A stretch of DNA of 19,536 nucleotides from Pyronema omphalodes. Lineage: Eukaryota; Ascomycota; Pezizomycetes; Pezizales; Pyronemataceae. Below, in pieces: positions 10,611 through 18,947 of the stretch. The notes below the pieces were generated by a model. The model was given only the letters and a program-made list of their open reading frames with translations, ran no database searches and had not been told where the DNA came from. The translations under genes were made by a program, and so were the position numbers. The stretch is from the NCBI GenBank assembly GCA_024516155.1, contig JAJJXM010000188.1:1-19536 (forward strand), written 5' to 3'. Position 1 is the stretch's first letter. Every line of letters begins with the position of its first letter.

Positions 10611-11892
10611 ATGGGACACTCACGAATCGCCTTCATGCTCAGCATAGAATATACTTTACTAACAGTGACAATTCTTATCATCTGCTGTCGATTTTATTCT
10701 CGAACTCGAATTGCATTCGGTCTTGGTGCTGAGGACTGGACAATCTTCTTCGCTTTGGTAAGTTCATGTTTAATAAAAGTTTGATATCACTTTTCTCTTT
10801 TTTTTTTCCCTTACCACACTTCCACTAAGCCTATCAAAGCTTGTTTTGTTTTTAGCTTATGTATTACCATCAACGTCTATATTTTTCTACCCCTCCTCCC
10901 TTCAACCCTGTCTCCTTCTTCCATTAGTTAATAAAACCATTTCAATATTCAACTAACATATCACCAGATTGGTCTAATAGCAATAGTAATAACGCACACC
11001 TACATGACCACTCTCGGGTTCGGACTTCCCTCAGTCTCGCATACCAAGCTCTCTCGTCTGTGGCCCATCGGAGTCGGAGTTCGATTAATCTACCCCCCTT
11101 CGGCGGCGTTAATCCGTATCTCAATCCATCAGTTCATGCGACGTCTCTCACCCCATCAATTTGTTTTCTACGCCACGCATTTCTTCATCTTCCTAAACAT
11201 AACCGGAGTAATAGTATCCGAATGCATAATCCTATTCCGTTGCACACCCATATCATCATTCTGGATTGTACCGTACGCAAGACCACCAGGAACGAAATGT
11301 TGGTCTAGGGATTCTACGCCGTTTTTATTGGTACCGATGATAAATATGGTATTGGACGTTATGGCTTGGTTGGTACCCGTGGTGATGGTGGCTAGGATGA
11401 AATGTTTGAGTTTAAGACAGAAGTTTCAGCTGAGCGGTTTGTTGGGGATTGGGTTGTTGGCTTGTTTTGCAGCGGCGATGAGGGTGCGGAGGGGAATTGG
11501 GGGTTTAGATGGCAGACGGTTAGTTGGGATGCTGTTAGGATGTGTGTTTGGACAGTGTTAGTATTACCCTTCTATTCAATTTTTTCTCAACGCCGCAGTG
11601 AACGTTTTTTTTTTTTAATAATGATTATGATGATGATGATGATGAGAATGATGGTTGATGAATTTTGCTAATATTATGCAGAGTTGAACTTGCTGTGGGC
11701 ATAGTGGCTAGTAGTATTCCAAGTTTAAATCCAATTCGAAAGGCATGGAGTGCTAGGAGCTCGAGGCAGGGAACTAGTACTCCGCCTAGTGATTGGCATT
11801 TTGTTACGGTTCAGGGTGTGCATTCGCTGGAAACTATGCAGACGACAGGAACAACGGGGTCAAGTGAAATGGATATTACAGATCATGTTTGA
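10611..11892 (+). CDS. Rhodopsin-fold (SAT4/PTH11-like) seven-helix integral membrane protein
   Basis: Three exons: 10611-10757, 10968-11556 and 11682-11892, with introns 10758-10967 (GTAAGT; AACTAACAT branch; ACCAG) and 11557-11681 (GTTAGT; GCTAAT; TGCAG). The protein has seven hydrophobic segments, near residues 9-27, 44-62, 88-104, 113-138, 167-190, 202-219 and in exon 3 (VELAVGIVASSIPSL). Family marks are visible: an Arg-rich turn after helix 1 (CRFYSRTR), GAEDW before helix 2, C-TP-x3-FW after helix 4, with a second cysteine in PGTKCW. The Ser/Thr-rich C-tail is cytoplasmic in this family. These plasma-membrane proteins are abundant in ascomycetes and mostly of unknown ligand. One probable single-base loss in exon 2, at the GGGG/GGGGG runs 11491-11503, shifts from RRGIGG into FRWQTVSWDAV; without it a stop follows at 11559-11561. 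It is a pseudogene if the shift is real. Confidence 0.75.
10758..10967 (+). other. Intron 1 of the rhodopsin-domain gene
   Basis: GTAAGT donor, AACTAACA branch site 13-20 bases before the ATCACCAG acceptor; 210 bases, phase 0. It joins ...EDWTIFFAL to IGLIAIVITH, completing helix 2. It is long for this kind of fungus and pyrimidine-rich. Confidence 0.8.
11557..11681 (+). other. Intron 2 of the rhodopsin-domain gene
   Basis: GTTAGT donor, TTGCTAATATT branch-like site, ATGCAG acceptor; 125 bases. It contains a 12-T run and a short ATG microsatellite (about 11625-11650). Phase 2 splicing joins WTV to VELAVGIVASS, the seventh helix. Confidence 0.7.
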
Positions 11893-12183
11893 CATAAACT
11901 GCGGCATATTTCGTTTTCCTAGATCGGGGATACTTTAATTTAAACTTGTGAGCGCGCGGGGGGCGTGAGTGAACGGGAGTTTTGGAGGAGCAGGTGATGG
12001 GTTTGAGTGGGTGGGCAAGTGGGTAAACCGAACAAGGAAATAACAAAGATAATAAGGGCATCTGGGTATTGGCGTTAGGTGTTGGAGTATCATTAGTTAT
12101 TGTATATATCACGGCATTTATTCTTGTAGATTACTTATACATCTGTTTCATATTATCTAAACCACATAATGCGCATTGCAAAG
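11893..12183. other. 3' flank of the rhodopsin-domain gene
   Basis: AT-rich sequence with a GT-rich patch, up to the second hAT target duplication. No gene or RNA recognised. Confidence 0.5.
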
Positions 12184-12781
12184 CCGAAATGCGAAACTCC
12201 CCATGGTTCGTCCGTGACTGTGGACTGGACCGGACTACATGATGTAGTCCAGTCCCAGTCTGAAATTCTCAAGGACCGTAACCATGTGGTCCGGTCCCAG
12301 TCTCAAGAAAAATAAGACTGCACCGGACTGCAGGTGGACTGCGGGACTGCGGGACTGCGGGTTTCTCGCCAATCTCTAAGCACTAGTGGGTGGGGAGTAG
12401 CAACCGCCGCTGACAAACAAGCTGGGCCCCAGAAAGGCCGCTTGCCGCGCAAACAGGTTGGAGCTATATAGCATCGTCCACTGCAAAAGATCTTTCTTGA
12501 CGCGTGTTTGCGTCCACCAGTGAGTATATCGCCCCCGCGCACCCCATTTCTATTTTATTTCTTTGAGACTGATGGAACTCAACAGCTCACAATTTCCGTC
12601 ACCTGCAAGTGATTTTGCGTGACCCCCATGGTCATTACAGTCACCCACAGGCGGTCCAGTCCACCATGTAAAAAAGACTGCCAGTCCCAGTCCAAGAACC
12701 GGACCAGACTGTGGTATGTAGTCCAGTTTGGCTTGTAGCCAGAACTGGACCGGACGGACCGTGGAGAGCTCTGCCGAAATG
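12184..12781. mobile_element. Second hAT-type non-autonomous element (582 bp), same family
   Basis: The element spans 12192-12773 and is flanked by perfect 8-bp direct repeats CCGAAATG at 12184-12191 and 12774-12781. The right end CGGACCGTGGAGAGCTCTG is close to that of the 1306-2204 copy. The left end CGAAACTCCCCATGGTTCG is more diverged. Shared blocks include the CACTAGTGGGT segment, the GGCCGCTTGCCG segment and the CACCCACAGGCGGTCCAGTC block. The longer copy holds about 320 extra internal bases, so this one is probably an internal-deletion derivative or an older sibling. It has no coding capacity. The left end is too degraded to be sure it could still be mobilised. Confidence 0.9.
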
Positions 12782-13033
12782 AGTGATATTTTGTGACAGC
12801 TCGGTTCCACCGCAAATGTTAATCATACGGCCATCACTTTCGATTTGCAATGAAACCCTTCCATATCAACAGAAAATTATACATCAGTCGGATGTCCCAC
12901 TGCAGAATGTCTCTACTATCCAGCGCATCTTTAAGATATTTGACTGACCCGCTGCAAACTTAATGCACAGGCTGCAGTCGGACGTCCAGTGTCACAACAT
13001 CTTGCGTACACAGATAGAAGCCCAATTTCACTA
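12782..13033. other. Short unassigned interval
   Basis: No gene, RNA or repeat recognised between the hAT element and the pogo-like candidate. Confidence 0.4.
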
Positions 13034-13296
13034 CAATAAAACCTGTCTATAACAATAGGGTCCGGACTGGCAAATGTAATGGTATTCACAGGAAATAATT
13101 GTATGAATGCTAGCGTGACGCTAGTGATGGCTTGAGACACAGAGCGCTGAGGGCGGAAGTACGCTCATCAACCTCTACACTCTGTTTAGCGTCAGGAGTA
13201 CCCCTCGTAGCGCCAAAAACACCTTCCGCTTCACCTTTTAATAACGATACCCTGCAAGTTTTTCGCACTATATTGTTACAGCACAAAATACCGTTA
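13032..13296. mobile_element. Possible decayed pogo/Fot-like MITE
   Basis: The left end at 13034 reads ACAATAAAACCTGTCTATAA, matching the style of pogo/Fot-type ends (ACAGTAAAACCTC-CTATA). The right end, read in reverse from about 13294, gives ACGGTATTTTGTGCTGTAAC followed by AATAT, an imperfect match. Both sides carry a TA dinucleotide (13032-13033 and 13295-13296), the expected Tc1/mariner target duplication. The 261-bp interior has no coding capacity. The right end is so diverged that this is only a candidate. Confidence 0.35.
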
Positions 13297-13689
13297 TTTC
13301 CCATACAAAACAGTCAGGACCGCTGAAAAGTTCCAATACACAGAGGTTACCCGCCGCATGGAAATAGTGATGGAGAACTTTTTATACCAAGCTTCAGACA
13401 CCCTCCTCCAGAATTTGTGCACCTGCCGCCATTTTACCCATCACCACCCACTTATTCATTTATTTCAATCATACGTCCTATCGAGGCCCTTAAGCCCTAT
13501 GCGGGTTAAAAGCAATATGTACAGCCATTTTTCCTGTCCTCGAGACCGAAGTCTCCTCATGAGGGACCCTAATCTCCTACACCCATTTACCCAACCATTT
13601 CACCAACACTTGTCTGCACCTAAGGAGGCATAAATCAGGCAAGCGTGACTACTTATCCTGAGCACCGGGTAAACCTCCCTGAGGACAAA

Positions 13690-13790
13690 CACCGGTAACA
13701 AGCAATACCTGTGGAAGCGACACAGGATCCAAGCCCATTGTATTTGCGCAGTTGCAGGGCGTTATACCACTACACTACTGGGACCGCCCC
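13690..13790 (-). ncRNA. tRNA-like pol III segment, possible SINE head
   Basis: On the minus strand, a good A box TAGTGTAGTGG (13777-13767) is followed 31 bases later by a weakened B box GGCTTGGATCC (13735-13725). The stretch between them (GTATAACGCCCTGC...) has the D-arm and anticodon-stem look of a tRNA. No 7-bp acceptor stem closes the structure and the T-loop core is mutated, so it is not a functional tRNA. A tRNA-derived SINE head or a tRNA pseudogene fits best. The tail after the B box (from 13724 down) is unassigned. Confidence 0.4.
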
Positions 13791-13799
13791 CCCAACCAT

Positions 13800-14758
13800 C
13801 AACACCCACTTCAACTCCACCGCGGCCTATATCAACGGGTACGAGTGCATGAGTATGACTGTAATATTAAAGTTTCTGTTTCCCATGCTTCTCGTACCAA
13901 GGCTTCCTTATTGTCTGTATTGCTGCTTTATATGAACTCTGCGTTGCTTACTTCAAAACTGCAAAATGCAGGTATTGACCAGCTTTTGATATATCCGCCG
14001 AACTGCCTCCTTGTACTGTATCATTATCTGATTCATGCGTGCAAAATTTTCCGGAATCTGGGAAAAGGTTGCTGCCAAGCATTTTATTTACACACTGATA
14101 ATGATGGCCATGTGGATCGTAAATGTTACAACTTACGCGTGTGCCTTATAAATCACTCGGAAATATTCCTACACTTATATTTACATACCCCAAATTTTTA
14201 CAGTTTACTCTCGTTTATATATATACCATCAGCCCCAGCGTGGTTTCAATCACATAACTATAATCTCTGCTTCACTATATATACACTCGAGTTTGTGAAT
14301 CCAAGGTATCCCGAATAATCATCTCCATATCCTCAACCGCTAACGTCCAACACCAAAAAAATTCTTTGTTATCTCTCTCTACCCCCTGGGTAATCCAAAC
14401 AAGCTATATCTATCGAGCGAAGGTCTACAATGCCCGTTACCCCTGCACAAGAAAAGTTGACTCCGGCCCACTTGTAGCAAGAGAAGAGGCTGACGCGCGA
14501 ATGAATAACACACAAGAGTGGGGACGGAAAATCTCGATATTTGAATTAATCACAGTGTAATTAAATGTAAAATTCAAAATTTTACAGCCTAAAAAAAACA
14601 CAAAAAAAGTACAACGGCAACCCCCGTGGAAGTACGCGAGGATGGGAAGCACGCGCGTAAGGAGAACACACACGCGAATGAAGAGGCGATTAATGTAAAA
14701 TTCTCGATGCCAATAATTGCAACGTGATCAGTTAAGAAATTTGAAATTTCGGCTCTAA
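13800..14758. other. AT-rich unassigned interval
   Basis: A plus frame at 13752-14318 (188 codons) is open but starts inside the tRNA-like segment and is rich in His, Tyr and Leu without a motif; I do not call it. A short palindrome GTAAAATT-CAA-AATTTTAC lies at about 14567-14585. No further RNA or transposon ends seen. Confidence 0.4.
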
Positions 14759-14957
14759 CTTTTTTTTAACTTCTATTTTTTTTTTTTTTTTTTTTTTGTT
14801 TTTTTTTTTTTACAAAAACCGAACCTTGCGCACATGGTGGCCGGCGCTTCTGAAGCAAGAACACCACGCGTTATACCCAACAGAGTCATTCCAGTGTGCC
14901 CATAAACTGACCCAGCGGGTATGCTGCCCCCGCTCCCCCCCCCCCCCCCCCCCCCCC
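14759..14957. repeat. Long homopolymers: T tract and a 23-C run
   Basis: Two interrupted T runs lie at about 14776-14812, and 23 consecutive C at 14935-14957. They are replication-slippage or base-calling hotspots; no function can be inferred. Confidence 0.85.
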
Positions 14958-15084
14958 TTCATCGTTCTCTGTACCCTTCTGGTCGGCCTCGCGGTTGCTT
15001 CCCTATGGTTCATGAAATGGTTATAAAATTGGTGCATAAATCATGTATAAATCTCGGAAATTTCCCCACCAAATCATAATCTAG

Positions 15085-15540
15085 GTTTATTACCTGTTTA
15101 CAATCTTATTGGGTATTTCTTACAACCTATTTAATCCTCGTTTACATTTTATTTACAACCCCACTTACAATTTGTTTATTTATTATTTACAACCTCACTT
15201 ACAATTTGTTTATGTATTTACAACCCCACTTACAATTTGTTTATGTATTATTTACAACCCCACTTACAATTTGTTTATTTATTATTTACAACCCCACTTA
15301 AACGTCATTTACAATTTGTTTATTTATATTTACAACCCCACTTAAACGTCATTTACAATTTGTTTATTCATTATTTATAACTGCCATTCACAAGTCATTT
15401 ACAATTTGTTTTTCATTGTTTACAACTCCTATTTACAGGTCATTTACGATTTGTTTTGTCATTGTTTACGATTTCTTTTGTTGTTGTCTACAATCTCTTC
15501 TTCTATTGTTTACGCGACTATTTACTCCACACCTTGCATT
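15085..15540. repeat. Tandem array of a 34-bp unit, degenerating to the right
   Basis: The unit contains TTTACAACCCCACTTACAAT followed by TTGTTTATTTATTA. Clear copies run about 15150-15300. Later copies gain a TAAACGTCA insertion, then drift to TTTACGATTTG and CTACAATCTC forms by 15500. Similarity fades steadily toward 15540, 60 bases before the next element. One strand reads as a repetitive open frame of no significance. Confidence 0.85.
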
Positions 15541-15617
15541 CTGTAATACCCCCATACACTGCAAATAATCTAGCAAGTTTATTGAGTGGTGTTAATTTAC
15601 CCTGTGGTACAAAAAAA

Positions 15618-16060
15618 GGTGTTTAATCAAACCACACTTTAAACCACAAAAGGGTTAATTCAAACACCCGCAAAATTCATTACTAAACACCTCTTTAAAC
15701 ACCTACTAAACACCTTAAACACCTACTAAACACCTCTTAAACACCGACTAAACACCTAAACACCTACTAAACACCTCTTAAACACCAAAACACCAAACAC
15801 CTACTAAACACCTCTAAACACCTATAAACACCGAAACACCTACTAAACACTCTAAACACCTACTAAACACCTAAACACCTACTAAACACCTCTTTAAACA
15901 CCTACAAACACCTTTAAACACCTACTAAACACCTTTAAACAACGATTTAAACACCGATTTAAACACCTTTAAACACCTTTAAACACCGATCTAAACACCT
16001 ACTAAACACCTTTAAACACCGATTTAAACACCTTGCACAATAGTGGTTTGATCAAGCACC
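15618..16060. repeat. Left array: about 34 direct copies of a TAAACACC motif, framed by inverted repeats
   Basis: Nearly every 8-15 bases the plus strand repeats (T)AAACACC, with linkers TACT, TCTTT, GATT or CTTT, all in one orientation. The array is framed by GGTGTTTAATCAAACCAC (15618-15635) and its inverted match GTGGTTTGATCAAGCACC (16043-16060; two mismatches). Such arrays are usual subterminal protein-binding sites in DNA transposons. Confidence 0.85.
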
Positions 16061-16727
16061 TCAGATATTTTTCAAATGTTTTAAATTAATTACTAAACCA
16101 CTCGCTCATTATATAACATGTCTCTAGCTATTGCCAGGTCCTCTATCTATACATACAGGAACCTCCCACCTCCCTCCTCACCCCTCCTACTCCTGCTCCT
16201 CCTCTCTGTGTTGTACCATTCGCTTTGTGCCTGTTTTAATTGACCCTTACATATGCTGGAATCATGGATCGCTTCAATAAATAGACTTAGGTTTTCTGAG
16301 CATCCTGTTTGTGTGGTTAGCATTGTAGATATTTGTGGGGTTGGTTTGCAGTACTTGACTCAGCGAGTATCTAGAAGTTCATATCCCCCCCCACCCCTCT
16401 CTCCCTTTTGTCCCTCCGGTGGCGTATGGTGTATGAACTAGCAAATTCTGTAGAGGGACAAACATTTGACATGAGGAAAAACTTACAGTCAAACAAGACG
16501 GAAAGATGGAGGTGGAGAAACAAGTGAATGAAATGGATGAAGAACGAGGAACAACAACGGCAGAACGAACAGAACATAAGGAAGGGATGCGCACTAAGGC
16601 AATATCCACTTCCATCAACAAACAAAAACAGAACACAGCTCTACAGGTTAAAACTGAATGTTCAGTAGAACACTGCAGGGTGGTTTATATGAACCATGGA
16701 AACGCCATCCCTAGGAAGTGGACTGTA
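16061..16727. other. Non-repetitive middle of the TIR element
   Basis: Contains pyrimidine-rich stretches (16160-16205; 16385-16410) and a plus frame 16506-16754 (82 codons, Glu/Lys/Thr-rich, starts MEVEKQVNEMDEE) that runs into the palindrome array. No transposase signature and no splice-supported gene. The frame is uncalled. Confidence 0.4.
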
Positions 16728-17275
16728 GATGTTTATTTAAACGTCAGAGGATAGTTCAAATAAACCCCGAAGAATAGGCGAAGAAGAAGGTATTTATTTA
16801 AACACCCCTAGGGTGTTTAAATAAACCCCAAAGAATATGTAAAAAAGAAGGTGTTTATTTAAACATCCTTAAACACCCCTAGGGTGTTTATCTAAACACC
16901 GAAAAATAAGCACAAAAGAAGGTGTTTATTTAAACATCCTTAAACACCCCTAGGATGTTTAAATAAACACCGAAGAATAAGCGAAAAAGAAGGTGTTTAT
17001 TTAAACACCCCTAGGGTGTTTAAATAAACCCCTCGAAAAAAAAAATCAAGGTAGTTGTTTAACTAAACAACGCTGGGTGGTTTAGCTAAACACCGTAAAT
17101 CACACTAAACAACTTCGGTGTTTAGGGGTGTTTAACTAAACACCTTTAAACAACGATGGGTGGTTTAGCTAAACACCTTAAATCAGACTAAACAACTTTG
17201 GTGTTTAGGGTGTTAACTAAACACTTTCGGTGTTTAGCTAAACCACGAAGGTGTTTGAACTAAACCACTCTCACT
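16728..17275. repeat. Right array: tandem near-perfect palindromes of the same motif
   Basis: Type 1 units start at 16789, 16850, 16921 and 16992 (spacing 61, 71, 71). Each has a palindrome of the form GGTGTTTATTTAAACACC-CCTAG-GGTGTTTAAATAAACACC, with an optional 10-bp ATCCTTAAAC insertion. A conserved purine-rich spacer (GAAGAATAAGCGAAAAAGAA type) separates them. Type 2 units (17050-17275) use GTGTTTAACTAAACACC and GGTGGTTTAGCTAAACACC palindromes with TAAATCA-ACTAAACAAC linkers. Single strands would fold into strong hairpins. Confidence 0.85.
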
Positions 17276-17508
17276 CGTTTTCTTGTACCATAGGGTTTAT
17301 ACTCCAAGATAAACTGGCAAAATAACTGTAGTTTGATTTACAGACGAGGATCATTGATAATAAGGAATTTCATCAATTTCTGTGAGGTAAGTCGAACAGG
17401 AATGAGAACTCACTAAGTCAGCAGGATCCGAAGCCTTTCGGAACAGCCTATATCAATCAGCATTGTTCTGTTCTCTCTGTCAATATTTCGCCTTACAAAC
17501 CTCATTGA

Positions 17509-17712
17509 TCAGTCTTTCACAGCTTCAACGATAGAAATCTGCAATGGTTGTGTATTTTCAATAGATGGCGGGTTCGCATCTGCGAACTCAGGATGGGAAT
17601 TCGTGAGGAATTGAGCGAATGCTGAAGATATAGGGAGCCTGTTGAGAATCTGAAAGCCTGTCTTCAGCGAAAAATCTGGACTAGGCTGGACATTTTCAAG
17701 GTCGAAAAGGCG
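17509..17712 (-). pseudogene. Possible orphan terminal exon
   Basis: On the minus strand, right after an acceptor-like CATTTTAG, a 67-codon frame begins RLFDLENVQPSPDFSLKTGF, continues QILNRLPISSAFAQFLTNSH and ends ...ISIVEAVKD at TGA 17511-17509. Its composition is protein-like and the frame is uninterrupted. No upstream exon fits convincingly, so this may be a fragment of a dead gene. No family recognised. Confidence 0.3.
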
Positions 17713-18455
17713 CTAAAATGCAAGCTAGTATACCATAGTGTCCCCCCACTCCGTCTTCCTGGACTCCACCGGAATGGAATTCCCGGTTCTCCTTCCTTGC
17801 CAACCTCAGATTTTCCATACAAGCTAATCTCCATCAATTCCAGTCCTACACTGCTCCCCTGCGCTCACCTACCCAGGGAGATAACTAGCTGTTGCGATCA
17901 CATTCCCTATACTCTTACCCTGCATAGCTGATAATGCTGTATGTCGGACGAAATAAAAGGGGAAATGCCGGAGGAAGTAAAAGTTTTCTATGAGGTGGTT
18001 CTGAATGACTCACGGAAAAAAATCGATATACTTCTATACAAGAATTTGTGGGCTTTTTGTTTGCAATGAGCACCGATATTGTTAAGTAATACAGGTGCGG
18101 CTTGGTGAGCAGGCAAATGATTATCATGAGGATTTGTTTTATTTCATGTCACGTTCAAATTGCAAAATTAATATGATAACCCATGGCCATTTTTTTTTTG
18201 TTTTTGTCTCAGGGCGACATTCCGTCCATTTGATGGAATGCAATGTAGAATTCACCGAAGCCTCCTTGTATGGTCGGTTTAAATTAACATCATTTACAAT
18301 GGATGGGACCATTTGCCGAATGCCGAGAGTTTTATGCAACAGGCCGTTATATCTTCTGGCTTTATAACTGTGATGGATTAAACCTTGAATAACCTGCCCG
18401 GTGCATAAAGATTTTGGTGGGGCATGGTTAAACATATGCAATTTGTATGGCAGAC

Positions 18456-18472
18456 ATGTACCATAGGGTTTA
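18456..18472. repeat. Solo copy of the TIR element's right end
   Basis: The 16-base string TGTACCATAGGGTTTA (18457-18472) is identical to the right terminus and TTTA target of the 15600-17295 element (17284-17299). No matching left end is visible upstream, so it is a remnant or a chance match. Confidence 0.45.
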
Positions 18473-18947
18473 AAGAGGGGCGGAGGAAAGTGGCTGTCAA
18501 TATGGAGGTAAACGTGCTGGTCGGGAGACGTGCGCACAGAGGCCTTGGTGATGAGCATTCTTCGCCACAGATATGCCTTTAGTCATTTTTTGTGCAGCGA
18601 TTGCGGGCACTGTAGACCGGTCAGGCATTTAGAAACACGATGCGCCAAGAGACGGGCATTGTAGACCCTTGCTCGTTGAGAAAACCTAGCCGGAGCGCCG
18701 GGCCATACGTACAACTACACCCTCAACTAGGCTGTCAGAAGAATATCTCTGTGCACCCTTGGATGTACAAAACTCCACCTTTCCTCCACTATTGGCATCT
18801 GACGGTTGTGTCTAATCATTGGCGTTCATTCTCCATGATACACTACTTGATAGTTTTCAACCCCTCTCTACAATTTGAAATTGCGATACTAACAATCCCT
18901 ACAGACAGCCCGAGGCTTTGCAAAACACATGGAGGTAACCACACTCT

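Larger units (their letters stand above)
15596..17299. mobile_element. 1.7-kb terminal-inverted-repeat element packed with TAAACACC arrays
   Basis: The left end at 15600 reads CCCTGTGGTACAAAAAAA. The right end, reversed from 17295, reads CCCTATGGTACAAGAAAA, 16 of 18 identical. TTTA flanks both sides (15596-15599 and 17296-17299), a likely 4-bp target duplication. Inside, a left array (15618-16060) and a right palindrome array (about 16728-17275) use the same GGTGTTTA/TAAACACC motif, with a non-repetitive middle that encodes nothing I recognise. CCCT ends with a 4-bp AT-only target recall piggyBac-like elements (TTAA), but TTTA is not canonical, so the superfamily is open. It is non-autonomous as seen. 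It may be composite: an ACTAAACCACTC block occurs both at about 16092 and at the right end. Confidence 0.6.
17300..18947. other. Gene-poor interval before the satellite
   Basis: Apart from the orphan exon and the short TIR remnant at 18456-18472, nothing is recognised. Open frames on both strands (18139-18558 minus; 18640-19020 plus) lack motifs, and the plus one runs into the satellite. Confidence 0.45.

Noticed and set aside
13752..14318. 188-codon plus open frame
   Set aside because: It starts inside the tRNA-like segment and its composition is not protein-like.
15109..15345. 78-codon plus open frame
   Set aside because: Direct translation of the 34-bp tandem repeat.
15618..16060. Telomeric repeats
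   Set aside because: The unit is TAAACACC with variable linkers, not a regular TTAGGG-type repeat, and it is framed by inverted repeats inside a longer element.
16789..17040. CRISPR-like array of palindromic repeats and spacers
   Set aside because: The 'spacers' are conserved copies of one purine-rich sequence, the context is eukaryotic and there are no cas genes; it is a tandem repeat.
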